From Euglena gracilis (taxonomy: Eukaryota; Euglenida; Euglenophyceae; Euglenales), in NCBI GenBank assembly GCA_039621445.1, contig CP154955.1, positions 42,865,540 through 42,929,539 on the forward strand: DNA of 64,000 bases. The letters are read 5' to 3'. Shown one piece after another: positions 1 through 12,091 of the stretch. The notes under the pieces are model-generated. The model saw only the letters and a list, made by a program, of their open reading frames with translations, was not told the DNA's origin and searched no databases. The stretch's first letter is position 1. Each line of letters begins with the position of its first letter. The translations under genes and the position numbers were made by a program.

Positions 1-665
1 GGGTTCTCTCACGCACACCCCTCCAGGCGCCCAAGGCCTCAGGGCCCAAAAATGGTCATTCCCCAAGTCAATCTTCAGCAGTCGTGCCTCACTGCCCCTC
101 AAGGGTGTGCCTGTTACAGGCAGGTACATACAGTGTGCCAAAAAAGTTTTTGTACCCTAAAGCCAAAAAAAGTTTTTATACCCCTCAGACGAAAAAAATA
201 AAAAATGATTTTTTCTTTGGTTAAACATATGCCTTGTGCCATGGGTTGGGGGGCCACAATGGGTGATGGGCAGAGCAAGGTGGCGCCTGCACCATATGCT
301 GCACGCTCCCAAAGGCTGTTCAGTAGCGTGTGTGACCTCCTTTGGCCGCCAGCACGGCATGCATGCGGGCAGGCAGGCTTTTGTACAGTTTCAAAACGGA
401 GTCCTGGGGTATTCCCAGGAATGCTTGCTTTATGGCCTCCCAAAGGGAGGTTTTGTTGCTGTACGCCCGCGGACCCAGCCTGCTAACCACTTGCGGCCAG
501 AGGTTTTCAGTCAGTCTTCTGGTGCACGAGGCAGTTGTTGGTGGTGGGCAGCCCGGGGGAGTGGGGGGGGGTGGCTGAGCGTATGTGCCAGACCTGACTG
601 AAGCTACAGCAACAAAACTGCTGGAAATACGTCCCTTGAGCAGTTGTATTCACACACACGCGCGC

Positions 666-747
666 GCACACACACCCACACCCACACCCACACCCACACC
701 CACACCCACACCCACACCCACACCCACACCCACACCCACACCCACAA
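666..747. repeat. (CCCACA)n microsatellite within the Tc1 arm
   Basis: About 13 copies of the hexamer follow a short CA/CG-rich stretch. A shorter complementary copy lies at about 1530-1560 in the other arm. The Pro-Thr and Gly-Val frames read across it are artefacts. Confidence 0.95.
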
Positions 748-845
748 ACATGTGTGAAGCCGATTTCAGGAAAAGAATGCACGTGCAAGTCGGAGCCCCT
801 CTCCACGACCACATTTCCCAGGCCAAATTGGCCAAATCCTGCCTT

Positions 846-1480
846 TCACCAAATATCCCTAATGGCCAAACTGGCCAATCTCCCCCCCCCACCCTGCCCT
901 GGGCAGGGTTCAGCCAGAAGACAGCATTCAATAACGTTCAGGTCAGGTGAGTTTGGTGGCCAGGCCCTGTTGTTGAACAACCTGACACCCTTATCGTTCA
1001 GCCAGTCCTGTGTCGACCTGTTTTTGTGCACCGGTGCCCCATCTTGTTGGAATTGGTATTTGCTCGCCCTGAAGAGCAGAATTTGAAATCTACCGGCAAA
1101 CAGGATGGGCACACCGAGGATTGATGAAATGGAGGGAGTCGCTCAAAATTCTTTGAAAAGCTGCAGAATCCACTATTTCTGGACACCTCCTAAATGCAAT
1201 CCTCCCCTTTCCGTTGATAGCAGCCCACACCATAGATCCATTTAGTGACCCCTGGGGGGGGGGGACACTTTTTCCGGGGCCCAAACCCACCCACCTACTG
1301 CAATTCACCAAAAAGTTCAAGAATTAAACCGCTTGGCAGTGGCAGTCCGTGATTTTTTTTTAAGACGAGAAGGTCTTCAGGTTGCGGCTCCACAAACAAG
1401 TGCGATGTTGGCGACCGGAGAACTCCATCCGTTGGGATCGTCCAAGGTGTCATGGTCTGAGCCATAGATTCATTTAACAC
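846..1480 (-). pseudogene. broken Tc1/mariner transposase (DD37E-type spacing)
   Basis: Three overlapping minus-strand frames carry successive parts of a DDE transposase. One (1090-1320) has a central block around VWAAINGKGRIAF. The next (846-1112) has the second catalytic Asp in QQDGAPVH and the catalytic Glu in PPNSPDLNVIE, with 37 residues between Asp and Glu. Classical Tc1 has 34. The frames are offset, so at least one frameshift separates the block before the second Asp from the block containing it. The first catalytic Asp is not obvious in 1295-1480. The motifs are seen directly; assignment to a DD37E lineage is inferred from the spacing alone. Confidence 0.8.
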
Positions 1481-2161
1481 CTGTGTAACTCCTCCCTCCT
1501 GGGGGGAGGGGGGTCGTGGGTGACTGGGTTGTGGGTGTGGGTGTGGGTGTGTGTGCGCGCGCGTGTGTGTGAATACAACTGCTCAAGGGACGTATTTCCA
1601 GCAGTTTTGTTGCTGTAGCTTCAGTCAGGTCTGGCACATACGCTCAGCCACCCCCCCCCCACTCCCCCGGGCTGCCCACCACCAACAACTGCCACGTGCA
1701 CCAGAAGACTGACTGAAAACCTCTGGCCGCAAGTGGTTAGCAGGCTGGGTCCGCGGGCGTACAGCAACAAAACCTCCCTTTGGGAGGCCATAAAGCAAGC
1801 ATTCCTGGGAATACCCCAGGACTCCGTTTTGAAACTGTACAAAAGCCTGCCTGCCCGCATGCATGCCGTGCTGGCGGCCAAAGGAGGTCACACACGCTAC
1901 TGAACAGCCTTTGGGAGCGTGCAGCATATGGTGCAGGCGCCACCTTGCTCTGCCCATCACCCATTGTGGCCCCCCAACCCATGGCACAAGGCATATGTTT
2001 AACCAAAGAAAAAATCATTTTTTATTTTTTTCGTCTGAGGGGTATAAAAACTTTTTTGGCTTTAGGGTACAAAAACTTTTTTGGAACACTGTACAAGAAG
2101 TCTTCCCCGATAAGAAATGGGCAAGAAGCCTAGTGCCTGCTGAATTGGCCCCTCCCCCCAG

Positions 2162-4329
2162 GGCTGCCCTACCGGCAGCAGCGGAGGACCAGCCGCCCGC
2201 CATGGGCCTGACAACGGCCCTCTTCAGCGACGGTGACGGAGACAGGGAGAGCGCCGGGCTGGCAGTGGAGGCGCAATCGTCGGCTGCAGCCCCGCCTCCA
2301 AAGGCAGCCTTGAGGCTGTTCGACGACAGTGACAACCAGGGAAGCTTGGGTTTTGTTTTGGCCCGGTTTCCCACCCTCTGACCCTGACCCAGACCCTGAG
2401 CCCTCCAATTTGCTCAGCGTCGTTATTCTTGGAATTGGAATCCATGTTCCATGCCATAATATAACTAAATATCCAGCATCATGTTGGACGGAAGCAACAT
2501 TATCTATCCATCGTCGATCCGATCATCCTTTCTATCTTCATCCATCCACCCATCCATCCATCTATCCATCTATATTTTATGGTGTATCGTATAAATCTGG
2601 TAATTTGAGTGGTCGTTTGTTGGTGAGTATTAGCAAGCTTTAATGTGTTATTGTTTTAAATGAAAACAACCAAGCAGCAAAACGATGAATACAATGAAAG
2701 CCAGAAGGAATAAATAGAAAATGAACAAACAACGTGGAAAAAAAAGCGAGCAAATACAATGTAATGTTGCTGAATAAAAAAGCCAAGGAACAGTTACAGT
2801 ACTGTAATGAATCCAGAAGGGCACAAACCATATATTCACATTCAAAGTACCAGCCCCAACGACAGGGTTAAATTTTGGAGACGTCATACATGGGAGCCAA
2901 TCCATCTTTTAGGTGTCATCTTCTCATGTTACAGATAGTGCGTGGCGGCGGAAAATTGGTGTTCTGCATTTTTCGCCTCTTTTTCCACCATCGGATCAGG
3001 GTGCTCGCCTGCAACAAAATCATTTGAACTCTGGTTGAGGAGCGGGGTTGGTCGGATGTGTTTGTGTGCAGGGCGGCAGGACAGCGACCTTCTCAGTGGG
3101 CCGCCACATACCCCAAGCCCCGCTGAGGCCGAGGAGGAGGCCCCGCCCATGCGAGAACCGCCTAAACCGCCAAAGTCTGCCCGGGCACTCCTCCTGGTTT
3201 GACTGGCACTTGGGGGTGCTTGGCTTCCCACGCTGTACGTACGCTCCGTGTGCTCCACATGCACCCACAGCTCTTCACAGGGTCGCATGCGCAGTTGCAT
3301 GCAAAAGCGATTGCAAATAAACACATTCCATCCTCCGCTCATGCCAAACCAGAGCTGCAAAAATGCACCTTGGATGACTAAAGAGGAAGGGCAGCTAGGG
3401 CAGGTGATGAGAACACGAACGTTTTTTGTGGTGGTTTTTTGTTGATTTTTGACAAAATTTCTGTGTCTTTTGAGCGGGTAGTTTTCTTGTTTTCTGCTTT
3501 CTCGGAAGTTTTTCTGCTCTGCTCTTCAGGCAACAAATATGTTCATGTGGCCAGATTGTTTCCTGTGACCCAAATCGTTGCCTATTTTTGCCATTTTGTG
3601 ATTGGCCCAATACGTGTGCGTTTTCGGATCTCTCTTCCATTGAGAAGTGTGGTCTTTTTTCTGTTCCGTTTTTTCAGGGTTCGTGTTGCGTTTATCCCCC
3701 CTCCCCTTGTACCCTGAGGGCATGTTGCCAACTGTGCCTGGCACTCTGCCAAGACACTCCAGCGCCGAGAGGACAGGGTCTCCCAGCCAGAGAAAAGGGC
3801 ATCTGGAGCATGGTTTACCCCCCGTGCTGACCTGCGGGGGGGGGGTCAGTGCCTGCCACTGGCAGGCGTCCCACAGCTCTTAGCCCCCGGGCAAAAATAG
3901 GGCAAATCAAAAGAAATTTACCAAAGAGCAAAAAAAATGCACTAAAAAAAATCAAAAAAAATGCGCAAAAAAACGCATTTCCCTCCCTGCCTCCTTGTGG
4001 GTTTGACTTGGACCGTGGGGTTGGACTTGGACTTCTCCTTACCAACCCCGGGGGGGGGGGGGTGCTTTGTGGTTGCTGTGGTTGGTCCGCACCAGTATGG
4101 CGGGGGGATCACCGCTTACCGTGGTGTGCCCGCCCGCGCCGCGTCCGCGCCGGCGGCCCCCGGCGGGGCCCTCCGCCTGTTCGACGACGACGAGGACGAC
4201 GAGGCCGCCTTCCTCCCCCCGCCGCCGGCCCCCAAGCCGCCCGCGGAGCCCAAGCCCCCCAGCCAGGCGGGCCCCCCGGGCCGCTTCCTGTTCCCGGACT
4301 CGGACGAGGAGGACGCCGGCCCCCTGTGA
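2162..4329 (+). CDS. acidic FAM21/WASHC2-like protein, C-terminal three exons
   Basis: Three exons join in phase across GT-AG sites: 2162-2349, 3072-3196 and 4096-4329 (TGA at 4327). Together they encode a proline-rich, acidic C-terminus with repeated hydrophobic-Phe-acidic motifs: TTALFSDGDGD, ALRLFDDSDNQ, ALRLFDDDEDDEAAF and RFLFPDSDEEDAG. In the WASH-complex subunit FAM21, such LFa motifs in a disordered tail bind retromer and capping protein on endosomes. The motif spacing and low-complexity linkers fit that family, but no folded FAM21 head is visible, so an unrelated acidic tail is possible. Upstream exons were not found; the Tc1 element ends 70 bp before the first exon. The exon joins are firm; the family name is an inference. 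Confidence 0.5.
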
Positions 4330-5163
4330 GAGCCGTGCGGCCATCGTGACCCGCCCTGACCCGTCTGCCCGCTCGCCTTTCTGGTGGGCGGCCTGGGGTG
4401 GAAGTGGTGCTGGCCTGGCCGGAGGCAGGCGTTGTCGAGAGACGGCAACTCGCCGTGTTGCCGTCTTCTTTTTTTCTCGCAATTCTCGCGTGGCACATCG
4501 GTCGGCAAAGGGGGAACAATTTCGGCGGGGGGGCACATCACCACAAAGGCGACTTGAAGGAGGCGGCACGGTCAGTGCCTCCAAGGTTGTCCCCTGTTCT
4601 GAGGCGGTGCGTTTTGGTCTCTTTGTGGTTTGAAATTTTCAGAGCGGTCTGAGAAGGCCCTCAGGCTCTTCGGATTTGTCAAGCCCTCCATTTCACGGCC
4701 GGGCCGTTTTTTCTGTGGCAAAATGAAGCCCAGCAATCATTTGGGGTGGATGTGGAAGTGTTCTGTGGATTTGTGTGCGTGTGGCAGACTTCAAAGCGAC
4801 GTAGCGAGATTGGCCCTGTCCCCTGCCAGGCCGTCCACTTCGCCGACCTCTGTGGTGGCAGTACTTGTGCAGCGACCAACGCTCATCGTTGCCGTTGCCG
4901 TCGTTGTGTGCTCTGCCGTCCTGCCAAACACGTCCCACCAACAGTATCCCCCCCCAAACCCCGCTAGCTTACAGACTGACCAGCAATTGTCCCGCCTTGA
5001 CCCCCATCTCGTGAGGGGATTCTGACCTCGTCCATTTCCCAACCCCGCTGCCATGTACCCAACTGATGCAATGGTGTTTTCAACGCAGACTGCTTCCCAG
5101 CTGACCTCGAAACCTGGTCACCTGGTCAGTGGTGGCCTGCGGGGGGGGGGGGGATTCAAGGAT

Positions 5164-5600
5164 TTAAAAACGGCTTAACCTTGGGAATCTACCCAGGAAA
5201 TGTTCAATGGTCTTATTCTGTACTTGTTTGCCCTCCAGAAATTGTCTGAGCAAGTCATACAAAGCAGGGGCCACCTGGGGGGGGGGTGGCATTTTTTCCC
5301 CCCTGCAATTGGTGGACATACCCAATTGAGGGGTTATTTTCAGGCAGGGGGTCCCTGGTACTTTCATGTTTATTTACTTGGGCACCAGGTGGCTGAATCC
5401 CAGTAGGGGGTGACCGTCAAAGCTTTGGACCGTGGAAACATTTTTAATCCGGGGAGTAACTTTTGGATTGCAGACCAGGTGGAGTTTGCATAAAATTCCC
5501 CTATGTTGTCCAGTGGACACTGTAACGCATCCACAGCTGTGGCTTCCCATTGGGGCAATTTTTGTTGCCTGCTGAGGCAAAAAGGTCTTTTTTCAGGCTC
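5164..5600 (-). pseudogene. retrotransposon pol fragment, RNase H end and possible recombinase start (DIRS/Ngaro-like)
   Basis: On the minus strand, 5370-5558 reads DALQCPLDNIGEFYANSTW and then ALTVTPYWDSATWCP. This resembles the end of the RNase H domain of DIRS/Ngaro and gypsy-like elements, where a YANPPW-type motif is followed by a VTPYWPSAPWWP-type motif. After one stop codon the same frame continues (5164-5367) with LRQFLEGKQVQNKTIEHFLG and RFPRLSRF, which looks like the SAM-like core-binding part of a tyrosine recombinase. It is a short remnant with an in-frame stop. No split direct repeats or other termini were found. Family level is moderately supported; DIRS versus Ngaro cannot be decided. 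Confidence 0.5.
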
Positions 5601-5805
5601 ACATAGTTTTTGAACTGCTGCCGAGAATACACGTCAGTGTGCGTGCCTCCGTTGCTTCGTTTGTTTTCAGCTTGAACACTCTCCCTCTCAGGACCTTTTT
5701 ATTTCAGAGGGCCCTTTCTTCAATAAATGGTTGCATTTTAATGTTCATTTTGATTTTTAATGGAGCCAGCAGGTTGAAAACTTGGATATATCTGTGGTTC
5801 ATGTT

Positions 5806-6075
5806 TTTTTATGTATTTTATTTTATGTATTTTATTTTATGTGTTTTATTTATGTATTTTATTTTGTGTGTTTTATTTTATGCGATTTATTTTATGTATA
5901 TTTTATTTTATGTATTTTTTTAATGTATTTTTTATGTATTTTATTTTATTTTTTTATTTTATGTATTTTATTTCATGTATTTTATTTTATGTATTTTATT
6001 TTATGTATTTTATTTTATGTTTTTTATTTTTTTTGTTTTATTTTGTGTATTTTATTTCCTGAATTTTTTTTATGT
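5806..6075. repeat. tandem TTTTATGTATTTTA-type repeat
   Basis: About 270 bp of imperfect repetition of a 10-14 bp AT-rich unit. The Phe/Tyr/Met-rich reading frames across it are artefacts. Confidence 0.9.
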
Positions 6076-6333
6076 ATTTTGAAGAACGGTGCTTTTTTTC
6101 ACTCCGTTCTCCTTATGAGTCACACTGCTGGTCCCACCAAATTGAATTTTGTGTTCATTTTCACCACCCCCCTTGTCTTCCACCCCCCCCCCCCTGTCTC
6201 AGACACACCGTGTCGTTGACACTCCCCCCCGGGGAACATCGCCGTGACTTGGACAAGGAGTGGGGAAGGTAGCCAGAACCAATGTAAGTATCCAAGCAGA
6301 CCACTGTTTCCTCCTGAGAGATGCGAAGGACGC

Positions 6334-7258
6334 TGCGATGTTTGTCCCATCTCCTGAAAGCATTATAAGCTGACACGTTGATTATTTTATGCACCCTCTT
6401 CTTTTCCATTTTTTTGGGGGGGACACAATCGTATGTTCCCAAATTCACAAAAAAGCATGTTTTTTTTAACTTTCTTGTTGCACCACGACCCGCTAAAGTG
6501 CACGAAATCGAACTTGCATTTTTTGTGTTTCTGTTGTGTGGCGTTTTTTCAAGGCTCCGCGTCGAGTCTCCCTTGCGTGGGGGGGTTTGTTTTGGGTTGG
6601 GTGAACTGTGGTGGCTGTGGCGTCCCTGGCACGTCAACACCCAATTCAGTTAAGACACGGTGCAATGATTTTCGGTCTCCCCCCTCCCTGCCCTGCCTGC
6701 AGTGTATGTGGGCCCGTTGGGCACTCTGCTGGGCTTTGTGGGTTGTCCCGTGGAGAGCAGCGCCCTCCCCCCTCCCTGAGTTCCTGCAGAAGTACGTGGT
6801 GACCCACAGTCAGGCTTGCTTGAATCCCTGCCCTGCTTTTTGTGGGGGGGTTGAGGTCCGCCATAATACCCCCACTGCAAGTACCACAGGAATCAAACAC
6901 CATATCTTCATAGTACACTGAGTGCGAGTGAGCAATTCTACTGGAGTACACGTACTCCAGTACAGTCATTCAGCATGTGTTGTTTGTCCCATCTCCTGTC
7001 TGCGATGTTTGTCCCATCTCCTGAAAGCATTATAAGCTGACACGTTGATTTTTTTATGCACCCTCTTCTTTTCCATTTTTTTTGGGGGGGGACACAATCG
7101 TATGTTCCCAAATTCACAAAAAAGCATGTTTTTTTTTAACGTTCTTGTTGCACCACGACCCGCTAAAGTGCACGAAATCGAACTTGCATTTTTTGTGTTT
7201 CTGGTGAGCAATTCTAGTGGAGTACACGTACTCCAGTACAGTCATTCAGCATGTGTTG
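6334..7258 (+). repeat. 200-bp direct duplication with a short palindromic segment
   Basis: 6334-6533 and about 7000-7203 are nearly identical (starting TGCGATGTTTGTCCCATCTC). A second segment, 6929-6981, recurs at 7204-7258. It contains a perfect 9-bp-arm palindrome, CTGGAGTAC, AC, GTACTCCAG. Confidence 0.85.
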
Positions 7259-7310
7259 AATTTCCATCGGCTGCTTCGTTCCAATTCTTCCCCCCCCCCC
7301 CAACTCTCAG

Positions 7311-7425
7311 CTCAAAGCCTGCCGCCAACATCCAGCGGGCCCCTCTCCGCCCTTGCTCAGCAGCCGATGCAGCCCCACTGGAGGTGATTCCACGGATCCG
7401 GCGGAGCAGTCCAGAGGACAGCTGG
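7311..7425 (+). CDS. exon of an unassigned gene
   Basis: This follows a polypyrimidine tract ending in CTCTCAG and runs to a GTATGG donor. It encodes AANIQRAPLRP and LEVIPRIRRSSPEDSW. It ends in phase 0 and so joins cleanly to the 30-bp exon at 8483. I do not recognise the family. Coding status rests on GC content, splice sites and phase only. Confidence 0.45.
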
Positions 7426-8482
7426 GTATGGCTCTTTTTGGGGATTCCGTTCGGGGATTCTATGCCACGGGTTTAGAAATTTGCGTTGCCCTGATTCTTT
7501 CTCAGCAGGGGAAAAGTCTCTCTCTTTAGGACACACCACCCAAAGTTTTTTGGGTATCAATATGCGATGCGCTTGTTGTGCTGCGTCCTCCCATCCCCCA
7601 GCTGCCGGGAATCCAAATTTCCTGGGTAAACACCAAAACATTCACCCGCCCAAACTGCAGAGCTACCCTGGACCTGAACCAAGCAGAAACATAAAATGGC
7701 GAACTTTTATACCATGGGCACCAGCCCCCCACCCATTTGTGTCCACCCGACAGCATCGTCCCGCTGCGCCCACTCCTCCCATGAATGCTTCAACACTGGT
7801 GGCGATGGCAAGCTCTCGGACCGCGTGGTTTGTCTCCTCCACAATGTATGCTTCAAGCCAGGTGGGGCATTCCTCCGCCAGATACCCCTGCCACAAGGCT
7901 TGCATCAACTAACCCCCCTCTCCCCCGCATGTATGGACATTCGCAATTTCCTACAATTTTACGCATTTTTTGAAACTGTTTCGAAGCTTTTCAGTTTTTC
8001 CTGTCAGGCATCTCCATTTCGAGGATACGTGATTTTCATCCAACGTTTTGGATGCTGTGCAACTTCTGGGTCCAGGTGCACCCCAAAAAAGTACACGAGC
8101 CTCATATTATCAGCATCACATCATGTTTTGTTATTATTTTTCGGCAGTTTTGTTCATTCCTAAAAATGCCACTTAATATCCGAAGGATATTTTTTGGCCA
8201 AAATACCAAATAATAAACACCCCCAAAAATTAAAGCAGTCCACAAAATCCTACCTCAGGGAAATTTTTGCCTCGAAAATGCAAACCCCTGCTAAGTTGAC
8301 TCTTTTAAAAAGTTTGGATCTCGACATCAAAACTTCCCACAAATTTCTGCAAATTCTTGCAGTTTTCCCAAAGGGCTGCGGTGTCAAATCCCCCCCTTGT
8401 CAAGTGGCCAGTGTCGCTCTGACACAGTTGTTGTTTGAATCGGCAAGCCCCTGCCTGCTGGCACCCGCGACGTGCGGACCAG

Positions 8483-8512
8483 GGCATCTATTATTTTGAG
8501 GACCCAATGGCG
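8483..8512 (+). CDS. candidate 10-codon micro-exon, unassigned gene
   Basis: It is bounded by CAG and GTGAAC and encodes GIYYFEDPMA in phase 0 on both sides, compatible with the exon ending at 7425. Such short exons arise easily by chance, so this is tentative. Confidence 0.35.
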
Positions 8513-9434
8513 GTGAACCTCACGGGGATCAGAGCCTTTTGCCTTCACAATAGAAGCATATATGCATTTAACACTGGTGTAAACCCACTTCCGGGGGTGG
8601 ATGAGTTTTCAGGTGTGGGTGGGTGAGTGGGTGGGACTACTCTCTCTAAGGTGGGGCTACAGCTCTTTAAGGACCCGGGGGGGGGGGGGTTGCTGGGCTA
8701 GGCTAGAAATTTGGACCAGCTAGCCCCCCCTGGGGGGGGGGTGGACCCCGGCTGAACTTGGGCTGGGCTGGGCTGGTCCAAACAGGACAATTGCCGAAAA
8801 AATGACCCCACGAAACACAGCTTTGAAAAAATGCATCTGACAAGCCTCCATTCCCACCCCCAATCCGAAAACGCCCGCAAAACACCATTTTTTGAACATT
8901 TTCAGCTGGACCCCAGCAAGAAGGGGCCAGCTAGTTGGGTCAGCAGCACCCCCTTCCCTCTGGGGGGGGGGGTACTGCTGCGCCAAAATCGGGGTCGGCT
9001 GCCCCCCTGGCCTTGGGGGTGTTTCTGCAAAACCTAAAAGAGGTGAATGGACACCGTCCACAGGTTCATTTTGAGAGTGACCTGTGGGGGGGGGACACTT
9101 CCCATGTCCAAACCCATCCAATTTTTTTTGAAACCCCACCTGCACACTCGCGACCCCCCCCCTCCACCCACCCACCCACCCAGCCAAAACCCACCCAAAG
9201 TTGGTTGAAAACACTTGAAATATTGGACTCTATTTCGCACCCCCGCAGGGGGTATGACGGTATGACAGCGACAAGAAGCTTTAGTGCAACTGAGGGGATA
9301 TGGCGGTGTCAATGACGGACAGGTCTGAGGATGTGGAATGTGGAGAGTTGCATAGTGCGCAGACCAGGCAAAAAATATAGCATGCCCCCCGTCTCACCCC
9401 AAGTTCACACCACCCTGTCAGGGGGACTGTCCAA

Positions 9435-9755
9435 TGGGGATGCCTAAAAAGCGGTGCCGACACCGCTGGCACCGCTTGACTCCGCTGGGACGGAAGGCTT
9501 TCTTTTTTTAGGGGGAACCCTTGCAAAAAATTTTCCATGTGCTTTTGTTCTATACAAGTTTTTTTGATGGCCACAAATATTTATGTCACAACGAGATGCT
9601 TTCGTGCTTCCCTGTGGGAAATCCCTGCATTTTTTTCCCTCGGTATTATTCCATGGGTTCCTGTCCCAGCGGTGCCCCAGCGGTGCCCCAGCGGTGCCAA
9701 GCGGTGCCCCCAGCGGTGCCCCAGCGGTGCCGGCACCGCTTGTTAGGCATCCCCA
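9435..9755. mobile_element. MITE with inverted ends TGGGGATGCCTAA and an internal 11-bp minisatellite
   Basis: The left end TGGGGATGCCTAAAAAGCGG and the right end are inverted copies with one mismatch. The right half contains about six tandem units of CAGCGGTGCCC (9664-9732). No target duplication could be assigned with confidence. Confidence 0.7.
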
Positions 9756-9834
9756 ATGCGATCCCGATCCCGATCGATGCCTGAGATACCTTGGCATGGG
9801 GCCAGTCCCCTCAAGGACAGGGCTGTGGCTGCAG

Positions 9835-9914
9835 CAGGCTCCCCCAAGCATTTCGACAACGGGACACACTTCGACTTCCCTCGCTTCATCTTTTGCCAGA
9901 AACTGCGGCAGCTG
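9835..9914 (+). CDS. exon of an unassigned gene
   Basis: It starts after GCTGCAG and runs to the donor CAGCTG/GTGACG. It encodes SPKHFDNGTHFDFPRFIFCQ and KLRQL, a dense, non-repetitive aromatic-rich segment typical of real coding sequence. A longer form to 9923 is possible at the next GT. It begins in phase 1, so it does not join directly to the exon ending at 8512; another exon may lie between. Family not recognised. Confidence 0.45.
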
Positions 9915-10499
9915 GTGACGGCGGTGCCGGTGCTTGAAGGACGGTTTCCTTGGGGAGGGGGGGCGTCGTATGGGCAGAACATGGGATTTTGTGTTTTGCC
10001 CTGTGAATCTGGCACGAAATGGATTGAACCGGAATGGGTGGCGGGCATCTCCGGTGTGGGAAGGCAGGGAAAGAGGTGTGGCGCTTTTTCAGTTGGCCCG
10101 AATTTGGAGCTGGTACCAGCCGCTGGAGCAAAGAAGTTCTTGGAAATGGGTGGATTTCCCAAAATGGAACTGCCTTGGTTATATTTATGGGTGTTTTATT
10201 TCAAGGTTTTTGGTTTTGCATGAGTTTTCTTGCAATCGCTACTGCTGCTGTTGATCTTGGAATTCGACAAAAGAGTCATGTTTTATTTGGTGACCTTCAC
10301 TCCAGAAAAAGTTGTATTTGTGATGCAAAGAAGACCTGCACTGCTGTTTTCCATTTTGCATGCTGCATTCTCCTGTTGTGGCTCAGATAAGTTGCCAAGT
10401 CAATGCCACCGGGGCTCTTTTGCACAGAGGGGCTTTACGTTGGACATTGGTCTTTACATCGCTGCTGAGGTAACATTCATATCGCCAGGAACAATCCCG

Positions 10500-10690
<191 letters not shown>

Positions 10691-11248
10691 CAGGTTGGTG
10701 GGGGGGCAAGCTCGGCCAAGCAGCGGCAGGCCGGGGACCACGCGGGCCGCCTTTCCCAAGCACTTCACTTGGATGGCCCCCGCGGTGCACACGCTGGCCT
10801 GCCCTGGCGGGGCCGACTGTCCTTTTGGGCTCCCCTCACGTCCTCTCCGCAACCTCCCTTTTGCCAAGCCACATGGGGTCCTCCACACACCCATTGCTTT
10901 CCCTCTGCAAAAGTGCTTGCGAGAGTTCCGTTGCTGTTTTTCCCGCCACGTGTTTCACATCCATTTGGGCAAAGCCATCGGGGACGTATATCGCCAAGCC
11001 AAGAGGTTCTTCTTCTTCCAAGAGGGATGTGCTTGGTTGTTAAGCCGCTGCACAACCAAACTCTGAACCAAGTTTTCTCCAGCAGGAACAGGAAGCATTT
11101 CGTCATCAAACAAAGCAATGTGAATGCCGCCCCCCAAATTCTACTCCAGGTTTCACTGATGCAAACGGTGCGTGCATTTTTTTCCTGCCAGTCACGTGCC
11201 ATCATATCAATATTATATATCAATGTGTCACATCATGTCGCAGCATTA

Positions 11249-11479
11249 ACTCCCCCTAATAGAAGCACGGGTGCGCTTATAGCGGACCGCCGCCTCCGGC
11301 GGGGGGGGTGCGCTTCTATTTGGACCCTACCTGAGCGATTTTTGTTGATTTCCTTTAGAAATCCCATCAAATTTGGGGGGGGGGTGCGGACCGCCGCCTT
11401 CGGCGCCGGGGGGGGGGGGGTGCTTTTATTTGGACCCTGCGCTTGTAGCGGCCCTGCGCTTCTATTAGAGGGGGGGAGT
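11249..11479. mobile_element. MITE with ends ACTCCCCC..CTAATAGAAGC
   Basis: Inverted ends (about 11249-11266 and 11458-11479) enclose two internal copies of a unit reading GC-CTTYTATTTGGACCCT, both in the same orientation. Runs of 8-12 G and hairpins of the form CCGCCTTCGGCGCCGG lie between them. TA flanks both sides if the ends are set this way. Confidence 0.75.
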
Positions 11480-11980
11480 TAGGTCGTACAGTGTTGCCTC
11501 GTAACTGGACAACATCGCAGCTGGCCCTTCCCCAAAAGCTGCCTCTGGTTTTCCCACCACTGGCTGGACAACATCATCCCCATCCAGGCTGCCTGAGAGG
11601 ACAAATGAGCACAGACCAAAAAGTCCAGGCATGCAATTTCCTGCCGTCCTTTCTTGCTCTGGACTTTCTGGACATAATTTTTATGTTTTTTGAAAGGGGG
11701 CAAATAATAGAAGTGATTTCCCTCCCACATTCTCCCTTTGTCACGCTCATTTTTTTATGAAAGTTTTGGGGGGGTTCCCTCAAGTGCAAAAAAAAAAAAC
11801 TCAGATGCTGAGCTTTTATTTCAAACTTTGCCCAATGCTGTGTGTAAGAAAAGGGCATTTCACCGGAGCAACAAAGTCAGCGGCACACCCCATAAGGTGA
11901 GCCAAATATTTTTCAGGAAATGCCACAATCCACAGATGTGGTTCGCTGAGGGAAGGCTTTGGTGTTCGCTGCCGCCGCAG

Positions 11981-12091
11981 AACTGGACAGGTGGCTTGCC
12001 GCCTACTTCTGGGCAGCGCAGGTGGCGGGGGCGTACGACCCGGCGCAGTTCGGCATGCTGTGGGGCGTCCCGCTGCTCCCAGGGGGGCACC
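11981..12091 (+). CDS. exon of an unassigned gene
   Basis: It follows CGCCGCAG and encodes ELDRWLAAYFWAAQVAGAY and DPAQFGMLWGVPLLPGGH. This could be amphipathic or membrane-associated. Alternative donors at 12022 (CAG/GTGGCG) and 12092 make the 3' end uncertain. No family recognised. Confidence 0.45.

Larger units (their letters stand above)
131..2091 (-). mobile_element. Tc1/mariner-family DNA transposon with very long inverted repeats
   Basis: The ends are near-perfect inverted repeats of about 530 bp (about 131-660 and 1560-2091). Both begin CAGTGT, as in Tc1-type termini, and are flanked by TA at 129-130 and 2092-2093, the target duplication of this superfamily. The arms include a CCCACA microsatellite. 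The internal part encodes a broken transposase on the minus strand. The element lies just upstream of the first FAM21-like exon, so it probably sits in an intron or in 5' flanking DNA of that gene. The boundaries are well supported; present activity is unlikely because the transposase is frameshifted. Confidence 0.9.
4330..7300. other. intergenic or intronic DNA without a recognisable host gene
   Basis: I see no exon with splice support here. The stretch holds a minus-strand retroelement fragment (5164-5600), a TTTTATGTA-type array (5806-6075) and a duplicated 200-bp segment (6334-7203). Confidence 0.5.

Noticed and set aside
10836-11223. Minus-strand frames with protein-like composition (for example GLAIYVPDGFAQMDVKHVAG)
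   Set aside because: No family motif, no splice support, and a competing plus-strand exon-like segment; possibly an old retroelement, but not supportable.
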